Source of the DNA: Legionella brunensis | Lineage (GTDB): Bacteria > Pseudomonadota > Gammaproteobacteria > Legionellales > Legionellaceae | DNA: 64,000 bases | NCBI RefSeq assembly: GCF_001467025.1 | Contig: NZ_LNXV01000011.1 | Coordinates: 36,705-100,704 of the forward strand | Reading direction: 5' to 3' | Part shown: positions 50,100 to 58,500 of the stretch, piece after piece | Layout: the number at the start of each line of letters is the position of its first letter | How positions within the stretch are numbered: the stretch's first letter is position 1 | Translations under genes and position numbers: made by a program | Notes under the pieces: generated by a model | What the model saw: the letters and a program-made list of their open reading frames with translations, nothing else | The model's database searches: none | What the model was told of the DNA's origin: nothing

Positions 50100-51224
50100 A
50101 TGGACATAAAAAAATACATCTTATCCATTTCAATGGGTACCCTATTACTAAACTCAGTATATGCCACCACCCAGGAAGGCGAGGCAGCTTATAACGAAAA
50201 ACGTTACGAGAAAGCATTTCTTCTACTCTCTGAAGAAGCTGCCAAAGGGGATGCAAAAGCACAATATCTACTTGGTAAAATGTATTATAACGGAGAAGGA
50301 GTCACTTATAATCCTGATAAAACCGAGCAGCTATTATTGGCTTCAGCCAATCAGGGAAATGTCGATGCCCAGGTATTACTAGCTGGATTTTATTGGTATC
50401 AAGAGACGCCAGACGGATATAGCAAAGCATTGCAATGGTATGAAAAAGCAGCTGCTCAAAATAACTCCGATGCACAATATGCTCTAGGTTACATGTACGA
50501 TCATGCAACAGGAGTACCTCAAAATTATGAAACCGCGATGTCATGGTATAAAAAGGCAGCAGAGCAAGGCAATTCTGAAGCCGCCTTATCTATCGGATTT
50601 ATGTATGATACAGGTACAGGCGTGCCGAAAGATTTAAATGAAGCCATCAAATGGTATCAAAAAGCTGCGAGCATGGATAATCCTGGTGCCTTATATAACC
50701 TTGGTCTTTTGCATAAATATGGTGAAGGCGTGTCAAAAGATGAATCTAAAGCCTTCGAATATTTCCAAAAAGCAGCCGATAAAGGACATGCCAAATCCCA
50801 GCTTGAAGTAGGCTATTTTTATGACACTGGTAAATCAGGTACAGCAGATTTACAAAAGGCTGCTTATTGGTATCAAAAAAGTGCCGATCAAGGCAATGCC
50901 AATGCCCAGTTTAACATAGGTGATATGTACCTTTATGGTGATGGAGTCACCAAAAATTTAGAACAAGCAGTTAGTTGGATACGTAAATCAGCCGAGCAAG
51001 GCTATGGTAGAGCACAAAATAAAATGGGTGTTTTTTATCGTGATGGTATAGGAGTAACAGCCAATCCAATTGAGGCTTATGCATGGTTTAGTGTAGCTGT
51101 CACTAATGGATTTACTGATTCCAGTAAATCACGGGATGAGCTTGAAAAAACATTAACTCCTGATCAATTACAACAAGCCAAAGACTTGGCTAATAAATAT
51201 TCTGAGCAGTACAAAACCAAATAA
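50100..51224 (+). CDS. Exported Sel1-repeat (SLR) protein
   Basis: 374 residues with a signal peptide (MDIKKYILSISMGTLLLNSV, cleavage after YA at 22-23). It contains about eight Sel1-like repeats of 36 residues with the pattern A..W..KAA.QG...AQ..LG.MY..G.GV..d. Examples are ALQWYEKAAAQNNSDAQYAL and AVSWIRKSAEQGYGRAQNKM. SLR proteins are scaffolds; in Legionella relatives such as LpnE and EnhC are exported and affect host-cell entry or peptidoglycan homeostasis. Which type this is cannot be said. AAGG precedes the ATG. A hairpin terminator follows. Confidence 0.88.
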   Translation: MDIKKYILSISMGTLLLNSVYATTQEGEAAYNEKRYEKAFLLLSEEAAKGDAKAQYLLGKMYYNGEGVTYNPDKTEQLLLASANQGNVDAQVLLAGFYWYQETPDGYSKALQWYEKAAAQNNSDAQYALGYMYDHATGVPQNYETAMSWYKKAAEQGNSEAALSIGFMYDTGTGVPKDLNEAIKWYQKAASMDNPGALYNLGLLHKYGEGVSKDESKAFEYFQKAADKGHAKSQLEVGYFYDTGKSGTADLQKAAYWYQKSADQGNANAQFNIGDMYLYGDGVTKNLEQAVSWIRKSAEQGYGRAQNKMGVFYRDGIGVTANPIEAYAWFSVAVTNGFTDSSKSRDELEKTLTPDQLQQAKDLANKYSEQYKTK

Positions 51225-51242
51225 CGTGAATTCGACATAAAT

Positions 51243-51261
51243 GGCATAAAAATGCCTTTAT
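51243..51261 (+). terminator. Short hairpin terminator after the Sel1-repeat gene
   Basis: GGCAT (51243-51247), loop AAAA, ATGCC (51252-51256), then TTTAT. It lies 19 bp after the stop codon. The stem is only five base pairs, so strength is doubtful. Confidence 0.4.
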
Positions 51262-51263
51262 AT

Positions 51264-51301
51264 CCCGTAAAATGCGCAGCATTTAGCAGCATTTATACGG
51301 G
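51264..51301. repeat. Long imperfect hairpin between the Sel1 gene and the acyl-CoA synthetase gene
   Basis: CCCGTA (51264-51269) pairs with TACGGG (51296-51301), and AAATGC (51270-51275) pairs with GCATTT (51289-51294), leaving one bulged A and a 13-nt loop. The 12-bp stem sits between convergent genes, so it may terminate either transcript or be a small palindromic repeat unit. Confidence 0.45.
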
Positions 51302-51380
51302 CTCCAGTTCAGAATACTCAATCAACATAGAAAATCAAAATAATTAGGCTGCCTGTTTTGCAGAATAGCCTAATTAGAGC

Positions 51381-53033
51381 CTAGGCCCAAACAATAGTGT
51401 TATGTTGTGTAATCGCCCTTTTGATAATGTCACGATAGTTTTCTTCCACAGTTCGTCTTTTCACTTTAAGAGTGGGGGTCAACAAACCATTTTCAGGGGT
51501 CCAGGAATCATTTAAGACAATAACATGACTAATTTTTTCATAATTTGCCAATTCGCTATTAATTTTACGCAAATTTTCTTGTAAATCTTGTTTGATATTT
51601 TCTTTATTTCGATTACGACCTAATTCGCTTAAGGTAATAATCAAAACATTATTGGGTAGTTCGCGTCCTACCATACATAATTGCTCAATAGCCGAATTTG
51701 TAGCAAATCGCTTCTCAATCGGTGCAGGCACAATAAACTCACCCTTCTGATTTTTAAAGTTTTCAGAAAGACGGCCTATTATTTTAACGTTATTAGTTTC
51801 ATCTAACTCAGCAATATCACCGGTGTATAACCAGCCATCTTTAGTCAATGCAGCATCAGTAGCTTCTTTATCTTTATAATACTCCTTCATCAAGCAAGGT
51901 GATTTAATCATCAACTCACTCTCTCCCCCCAATTTCAACTCAACCTTAAGCCTCGGGGTTCCCACATAACCCGGACGACGATTCCCAAGCATAGAAAATG
52001 TCGCATAGGCTAAATTTTCTGTTTGGCCATAGCCTTCTTGAATTTTTATATCGAGCTTATCAAAAAAATCAAGAATAGAAACAGGTAAATGAGATGCACC
52101 AGAGAAACAATTGGTACATCGATTTAAACCCAAATGATGTTTAATCTTATTTTTAATCAAACTCGATATTAAGGGCAATTTAAGAAGAAAATTAAGCTTT
52201 TTGGGAGGTAGTTTTTGTTCAATTTTTTGTTGAAATACTCCCCAAATTCGCGGTACTGCTGTAAAAAAAGTAGGTTGCGCTTCTCTTAAGTTGTCAGCAA
52301 ATTTATCAAGACTTTCTACAAAAGAAACATCACAAGGAATAGTGACACTACCTAATTCTATCGCAGAGCGTTCATAAACATGGGCCAAGGGTAGATAAGA
52401 CATAAGATGATAATGTTCAAGTACTTTTATACGTCCAATATCTTCAGGAAATAACTCAAGGTAATTAGCAATTGTCCCATGAGTATAAACTGCACCTTTA
52501 GGTTGCCCTGAGGTACCTGATGAATAGATTATTGTGTATAAATCATCTGGTGAAGAATCTGTTACTTCCTGCATGGGTTCTTTATTAAGAATATCGGCCC
52601 ACCGATGAGTGGTATTAAGATCATGATGGTAATCAAAACTAACAGAGGGCAATTCCGCTGGAATATAACTGCGAACTCGTTGATGATCATCCAGTTTACC
52701 GATGAATACCAATTTAATTTCAGCATGATTCAAAACGAACTTTATACTGTCTTGATGTTGATTAGCGAATAACGGAACATTCACCATACCAGCGAGGCTA
52801 ATCCCAAAATCTGTAATAAACCATTCAGCGCAATTTTTTGAAAAAATTGCCACATGATCACCTTTGCTAAGCCCAATATCCTGCAGCAAACGTGCGACTT
52901 GTCTTGCTTGGCGTATCACCATGCTCCAAGTTAACTCATGCCACTGACCTTCTCGTGGTTGTCTTAAATAAACTTTATTACCCAGTTGCTTCTCATTTTT
53001 TAACAAGATCTGATTAAGTGATGTCGATTTCAT
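51381..53033 (-). CDS. AMP-dependent long-chain acyl-CoA synthetase
   Basis: About 550 residues from the ATG at 53033; AGGTGGG lies nine nt before it and is too close to the earlier in-frame ATG at 53039. ANL-superfamily motifs are clear: the P-loop IIYSSGTSGQPKGAVYTHG, QEGYGQTENLAYATF and LYTGDIAELDETNNVKIIGR. The GYGQTE form and length match FadD15/long-chain fatty-acid CoA ligases acting at the membrane face. The C-terminal Lys is in TPTLKVKRRTV. Chain-length preference is unknown. It is convergent with the Sel1 gene. Confidence 0.92.
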   Translation of the reverse strand: MKSTSLNQILLKNEKQLGNKVYLRQPREGQWHELTWSMVIRQARQVARLLQDIGLSKGDHVAIFSKNCAEWFITDFGISLAGMVNVPLFANQHQDSIKFVLNHAEIKLVFIGKLDDHQRVRSYIPAELPSVSFDYHHDLNTTHRWADILNKEPMQEVTDSSPDDLYTIIYSSGTSGQPKGAVYTHGTIANYLELFPEDIGRIKVLEHYHLMSYLPLAHVYERSAIELGSVTIPCDVSFVESLDKFADNLREAQPTFFTAVPRIWGVFQQKIEQKLPPKKLNFLLKLPLISSLIKNKIKHHLGLNRCTNCFSGASHLPVSILDFFDKLDIKIQEGYGQTENLAYATFSMLGNRRPGYVGTPRLKVELKLGGESELMIKSPCLMKEYYKDKEATDAALTKDGWLYTGDIAELDETNNVKIIGRLSENFKNQKGEFIVPAPIEKRFATNSAIEQLCMVGRELPNNVLIITLSELGRNRNKENIKQDLQENLRKINSELANYEKISHVIVLNDSWTPENGLLTPTLKVKRRTVEENYRDIIKRAITQHNTIVWA

Positions 53034-53186
53034 GATCATGTCCCACCTTTTTCTGCTTATTAGTAATGATAGTATTCAAATAGATTTCTTAGTTACCGAA
53101 GTACTCTAAATGCATAACGTTCTGTTTCTTCCTTTTTACCCGTGATATTCTAGGCTCCAATTTTTTCGTCAATATCCAGGTCTCAA

Positions 53187-53906
53187 ATGCAAATAAATAG
53201 CAAGAAGGATGCCTTGAAATTAAACCTTTCTTTAAAATTCAAATCACTTTTGCGAGAGTGGGGTTCTTTTGCATTATTAATTTTTGCTTTATTCGCTGCA
53301 CGTTCTGCTATTGCGGACTGGAATCGCATCCCCTCTGGCTCTATGGAACCCACCATCTATGTGGGTGATTTACTTTTTGTGAATAAATTAGCGTACGACC
53401 TGAAAATTCCTTATACAACTATTCATCTTACTGAATGGTCAGATCCAAAGCAGGGAGATATCGTCGTTTTTAATAAGCCTGGTGATGGGCAGCGATTGAT
53501 TAAACGAGTCATGGGCACCCCGGGTGATACCATCGAAATGAAGCATAATGTTTTAATTGTGAATGGACACCCTGCTGCCTATACTCCTATTGCGTCAAAC
53601 ACCGCCAATCTCTCGAAAGAGGAACGCAATTTAGCCATTTTTGCAACTGAACAATTAACCAACCTATCACATGCCGTAATGGCGCTGCCCTCACAACCAG
53701 CCTTACGCTCATTTGGTCCGATTAAAATCCCACAAGGCCAATTTTTTATGCTGGGGGATAATCGCGACAATAGTGCCGACTCAAGATACTTTGGTCTGGT
53801 TTCTCGTCAGCAAATTATTGGTCGAGCAGAAACAGTCATTATCTCCTGGGACAAAGAGAACTTTTATAAACCCAGATTTGAAAGATTTCTGCAAAAACTC
53901 ATTTAA
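53187..53906 (+). CDS. lepB: Signal peptidase I
   Basis: 239 residues. Leader peptidase cleaves secretory signal peptides in the periplasm. Ser52 lies in IPSGSMEPT and the general base is Lys106 in RLIKRVMG. The box-E motif is LGDNRDNSADSRYFG. Only one hydrophobic helix is visible (about 27-43), instead of two in E. coli LepB. The usual upstream partner lepA and downstream rnc are not adjacent in this window. Confidence 0.95.
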   Translation: MQINSKKDALKLNLSLKFKSLLREWGSFALLIFALFAARSAIADWNRIPSGSMEPTIYVGDLLFVNKLAYDLKIPYTTIHLTEWSDPKQGDIVVFNKPGDGQRLIKRVMGTPGDTIEMKHNVLIVNGHPAAYTPIASNTANLSKEERNLAIFATEQLTNLSHAVMALPSQPALRSFGPIKIPQGQFFMLGDNRDNSADSRYFGLVSRQQIIGRAETVIISWDKENFYKPRFERFLQKLI

Positions 53907-53943
53907 TCAATTTCCTACCTAATATTGTTCTCTAACTTAAACC

Positions 53944-53998
53944 TAGGTCTGTTGACATTTCGCTAGCTTTGCAGCTAGTAGAAATACCAACAGACCTA
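53944..53998. repeat. 55-bp near-palindromic element
   Basis: Outer arms TAGGTCTGTTG (53944-53954) and CAACAGACCTA (53988-53998) are perfect 11-bp inverted repeats. Inside, ATTTC (53957-53961) pairs with GAAAT (53981-53985), and CTAGC (53963-53967) with GCTAG (53974-53978), leaving a 6-nt apical loop. This gives a 21-bp interrupted stem. There is no coding potential. It could be a small palindromic repeat/MITE remnant or an RNA hairpin ending the lepB transcript, though the run after it is AAAAA rather than T. Confidence 0.6.
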
Positions 53999-54057
53999 AA
54001 AATAGGCATAGTTTTTGAATATTATAACGACAGTAATTCTAGGGTAAGGATTATGAA

Positions 54058-54144
54058 ATGAAAATTAAGACTCTGATAAAAATTTTCCCTTTAGCTCTTT
54101 ATGCACTGATTTCAATCTATCATAGTTCAATCTTTCTGTATTAA
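54058..54144 (+). CDS. 28-codon hydrophobic peptide ORF, unknown
   Basis: MKIKTLIKIFPLALYALISI followed by eight more residues. AAGGA lies seven nt before the ATG. It looks like a signal peptide or single membrane helix. It could be a small membrane peptide or the stump of a secreted-protein gene. Evidence is limited to the ribosome-binding site and hydrophobicity. Confidence 0.3.
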   Translation: MKIKTLIKIFPLALYALISIYHSSIFLY

Positions 54145-54186
54145 GGGGTTATTCTGTTTTCACCCCAGGGATATCCTTACCTAATT

Positions 54187-54206
54187 AGTTAGGGACTGTC
54201 CTAACT
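54187..54206. repeat. 20-bp palindrome upstream of ubiX
   Basis: AGTTAGG (54187-54193) and CCTAACT (54200-54206) are perfect 7-bp arms with a 6-nt centre. It lies about 100 bp upstream of ubiX and is followed by GGTATAAT, so it may be an operator near a promoter. No regulator consensus is recognised. Confidence 0.35.
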
Positions 54207-54302
54207 TGGTATAATTATCCTTACATTCTAAGATATAATAGGCTTTTGAGATCGCAAAAATCAGTCTCTAATGTATCCAATATCAATCTGAGTATCTAAC
54301 GA

Positions 54303-54872
54303 ATGAAAAAGAAACGTATTATTGTAGGTATTTCAGGAGCATCCGGAATCGTCTATGGCATTCGCCTTTTACAGTTATTAGCCAAAACAGATTATGAAAC
54401 CCACCTTATAGTTTCCAAAGCAGCTCAACAGACGCGCGCCTTCGAAACCAATTTATCAGCCAATGAATTATCCGCATTAGCTAATATTTCCTATCATATA
54501 AATGATATTGCAGCTTCAATTTCAAGTGGCTCATTCAAAACAGCAGGAATGATAATCGCCCCTTGCTCCATGCGAACCTTAGCCAGTATTGCTTGCGGCA
54601 CAACCTCTAATTTACTGACCCGGGCTGCTGATGTCGTTTTAAAAGAACGTCGTAAGTTAGTTTTGCTAGTTCGTGAAACACCATTACATTTGGGACATCT
54701 TGAAAATATGAAAAAAGTAACGGAACTTGGCGCTATCGTTGCTCCTCCTGTCCCTGCTTTTTACAACCAACCTCAAACAATTGATGATATCGTTACCCAT
54801 AGTGTGGGGCGTGTGCTCGATTTATTTGATATTGATGTTGATGTCGTCAAACGTTGGAAAAATCCTAATTAA
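54303..54872 (+). CDS. ubiX: Flavin prenyltransferase UbiX
   Basis: 189 residues. UbiX makes prenylated FMN, the cofactor of UbiD-type decarboxylases in ubiquinone synthesis. Landmarks are [59 protein letters not shown] and [17 protein letters not shown]. It is monocistronic; ubiD is not in the window. Confidence 0.95.
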   Translation: MKKKRIIVGISGASGIVYGIRLLQLLAKTDYETHLIVSKAAQQTRAFETNLSANELSALANISYHINDIAASISSGSFKTAGMIIAPCSMRTLASIACGTTSNLLTRAADVVLKERRKLVLLVRETPLHLGHLENMKKVTELGAIVAPPVPAFYNQPQTIDDIVTHSVGRVLDLFDIDVDVVKRWKNPN

Positions 54873-55018
54873 TAAAGATTTATTACCCAATTAATGGAAA
54901 GTTTTTGGAGAAACAACAGTATTAAATTTTTGAAGTTTACAAGATAGCATCTAATATATATCTATAAATCCAAGATTTTGAGAATGAGGACCATAAAATC
55001 TATAACACGGATGACATT

Positions 55019-55417
55019 ATGAATATTCTATCAAACATCAAAGTCCGATCTGCAATTGTTATTCGTCATATATCTCAATCTACAACAGCCTGCCTTATTT
55101 CAATGACAAAGGGTAATTTAGGCGCTCTTACAGTGGATCATTGGAAAATTGCCCTTATAACAGGGTTGGGTGCGGGGCTCATTGGCCTACTCTTTTCATT
55201 TGGAAGTTTGGTCAAATTGCAAACCTCTCGTTTTGGGGTAGCCTTTGTTGCCTTTGGAGGAACGGTTATTGCTGATTATTTTAGCCATGCAACCTTCCCT
55301 GAAGCGCTGGCAACTGGCGCAGGGGCCTCATTATTGTCTTTAGCGTTATCATTTACACCGCTTGATGAGGTCATCTCTAAAATGCAGGACAAGAAAACCG
55401 AAGAAACTGAATCTTAA
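55019..55417 (+). CDS. Small membrane protein, unknown
   Basis: 132 residues with three hydrophobic segments (for example IALITGLGAGLIGLLFSFG and FVAFGGTVIADYFSH) and a charged C-terminal tail KMQDKKTEETES. No family is recognised, although the size and helices resemble holin-like or phage-type small membrane proteins. It lies upstream of the SecA-like gene on the same strand. Confidence 0.6.
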   Translation: MNILSNIKVRSAIVIRHISQSTTACLISMTKGNLGALTVDHWKIALITGLGAGLIGLLFSFGSLVKLQTSRFGVAFVAFGGTVIADYFSHATFPEALATGAGASLLSLALSFTPLDEVISKMQDKKTEETES

Positions 55418-55577
55418 ACCCCCAACATTAGATTCAATTCATTACCCATCACATTGGAAGTCACAAGATCCCGCGATTTTTGCAGAATTCGATAATGAGG
55501 ACGAATCTCCGCGTCAAAGACCGCGGAGTCCAAAACTCATCACAATTCGAACCCTGATTCAATATCACGGTAATTAG
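55362..55577 (+). CDS. Uncertain 71-codon ORF overlapping the previous gene
   Basis: Begins within the 3' end of the 132-residue gene in another frame and stops with TAG exactly before the ATG of the SecA-like gene. The non-overlapping half (PPTLDSIHYPSHWKSQDPAI and a Pro/Arg-rich DESPRQRPRSPK) reads like real protein. It could be a separate small gene, or the original C-terminus of the 132-residue protein displaced by a frameshift near 55400-55415. Confidence 0.3.
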   Translation: MMRSSLKCRTRKPKKLNLKPPTLDSIHYPSHWKSQDPAIFAEFDNEDESPRQRPRSPKLITIRTLIQYHGN

Positions 55578-58500
55578 ATGCCTTATAGGACATTGTTTCT
55601 TTTAAATCAAAACTGTATAATATTTGTCTTTTTTTACTTCTTCTGTCTTCCTATGCGTAAAACCCTTTTATCTCTTGCATTAGGCTTTACTACAGGCTTA
55701 TTTTTTAGTTTTGCTGTCGTTGGTTTTAGTTTCACGGCATTGCTGAGTCTAGGTTTTTTCATACCTATGAGCATTATTCTTGGCTGTAGTCTGACTGCTG
55801 TCTTTCTGGGAAATTTCGTTCCTTGGCTCATACAAAGTGGCTTACAAAAATATATTGAATATCAAGTCAAATCCTCATTAACAGAAGATGATATCCATTG
55901 CTCAAAATTAAAATATTGGCTAAGTTTTGCCAATGATGGCTTTTTTGAACCAGCCAACATATGGAAATACACTTTTGACGACGGCCAGTCATTGGCAGAA
56001 TATTTGGTGACTCGATCTAATCAACAGATGCAAAAATATATTAAATCAGGAAGAATTGATCGCAACCTACTACTGTCTGCCCAAAGCAATTTCAAAGCTT
56101 ATCACTATTTAAGTTACGCGCAAAAACATCCCCGTGAAGAAGTTATTTCTTACAGCTTGGGGCATCGAATTCTACTCTGGCTTAAAAAGAGTATTGACTT
56201 AACTTCTAATTTTAATAGTGCACCACTCACTGATGCTCAAGAAGCAATGCGAATCGCACAACTCCTGCAAGAAGGCATTCAGGGAGACGGTGAAAACACT
56301 AAACCACATCCCGACTCTCTACGAGAAAAATTTACCCCCAACCAACTTCTCAAAAGGGGGATATCAATTCAGGAACCTCTACCATTACCCAAAGAATCTA
56401 AAACAGCAAAACATACTTTTCCCAAACACTTAAATATTTGGAAAACCCATTTGTCTTTACACCAACAAATTGACCAATTTCAAATTAAACAACAAACACT
56501 TGGTGTTCAGCAAAATAAAACAATCGATAAGAAGACAAGACTAGCTCATCAAACTGACAGTACACAGTGGACTGACTCCTCAATGGTTCACGACCGATAT
56601 AAACTCTGGAATATTTTGCGCGAGAAGCATATCAATACAGCATTGTGGTTAAGTGCCTTAGAAGACGCTATAAAAGATTTTAATAACCACCAAGGCGAAC
56701 AACAATTTCTATCAGAAGCTGGAAGCCGAGAATCAAAATACAATCCTAAGTTTAAGATGTATGTTACCGAAGAAGCTAAAAAGATATTACTTCTTGGTGA
56801 AAACTCCATTCGTGGACATGCAACAACCCACGATTTAGACATTTTGCCCTTAGGTTTTTTTCTCGATCGCAACAATGAAACCTGGACGCTTAAATACAGT
56901 CCCGACTACCGTTTATGGCAGCTAGAAAACCTCCCAGATGCTCATTTAATGATAGATCCCGCTTCCTCATTATTTAATGCACCAAGAACTAATTTTGCTG
57001 TTGATGGAGTTTATGAAACAAAAGGCCGCGCGACAAAAGAGGAATTTTTACAAGCCTTAGAAAAACTAAAAATCACGCCGTCTCAAGCCCAACTAGAACT
57101 TCTTGGCAGACTGGATAATGACATATTCCCTGCTTTTGAAACGCACAAAAAAGAACAGGTCTTCAAAGCATTAATCTTAATTGCTAGTGAATCAGCGCAT
57201 TCTGGTCAAATTTTAAAAATACTTGATACTCTTTTAATCTTTGAACCTATTACATTTCGCTACTCCAAAACAACTACTTACTCTAACTGGTTTTCTGAAG
57301 ATGACAATTCTTTACTATACTTTTTCCTTTATCACCATCTAACGCGTATAAATTCAGGTAAAGCCTTCGATCACCCTCTTTACATGGAATATTTTTCGCG
57401 TCTGACAAAATTAACTAGCGAAGAATTAAAATGGTTTGGCCATCTCACTGCGCAAAAAGCTCACGAACTTAGCTATTATGATTTTGAAGAATTGTGCAAA
57501 GGCTTATTTTGTTTCGTTGATTTTTTTAAAGCCCAGGGAATACCCTTACCCAAGGAAAAACCTGAAGGCAACTATATTGCCGATTACCAGGAGCCCATTG
57601 CTCAACTAAAAGGCTATTTAGACTGCATTAGCTTGACACAGAAAAACAAAAGCATGCAGCGCTTGCAAGCCCAATTTTTTGATTCCATGCCATTAGACAT
57701 TGCTATTTCCAAGGCACAATTGCGAGCTGGTTATAGCTTTGTACATCGCTCCATGTGTTTCGATAGCTCTTACGTCGCGAATGCGAGTCTGCGAAAAAAA
57801 TTTAACGCTAAATTTCCCCAGTTGGTTAACCCTTTTATCATCGGTGCAGAAGAATTTAAAAATACAGTGTATTCCTCTACCCTACCTGGTAAAGATGATG
57901 TGCTCTACTATCGAGCCTTATATTTACGCTTTGTTGCCCTCAATGTTGATCCAAGTGCCGTTGAGACTGCTTTAAACGAATGGGAAAAAATAACCCAAAG
58001 CTCTATCAACTCCTGTGAAAGTTTATGGCAAGATACAACTCATCAGACTGAATTTCATCATTTAAAACAATCCGTCAGTGCACACTGGGAAACCCTTAAG
58101 AATTTTGCTTTAAGCCTACCACGAAAAAACAAATCTCAATCCTCTGCCTACATTCCAGATGGCTTAGCCAATGAAGCCTATCCAATTAGAGCCAAAGAAA
58201 AATATATCGCTAGTAAACAGCATACGGATAGTGATGTCAGGGAACTGCTCGAAAAATTGTCATTAAGCGAATCGATGAAAATCGAGCTTTCAAAGCAAAT
58301 ATCTGAGTTAAATAATTTAATTGGAAAATACCATTCAATGAACTCAGATGAGTTAGACAGTGCTCTAAAAAATGCACGAGATCTTCCTCTGGAAGAGCGC
58401 TTAGCTTTATTACGCGAAACACACTATCGTTTATCACGCTCAGAAAAAAATGCTGCGGGTGAATGGCTACGATTAGAGCAATTAGTCTCCGTTTTAATTT

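Noticed and set aside
50100..51224. Sel1 repeats as a DNA-level tandem array or CRISPR-like structure
   Set aside because: The periodicity is at protein level (36-residue repeats) with divergent DNA; no spacer-repeat structure is seen anywhere in the window.
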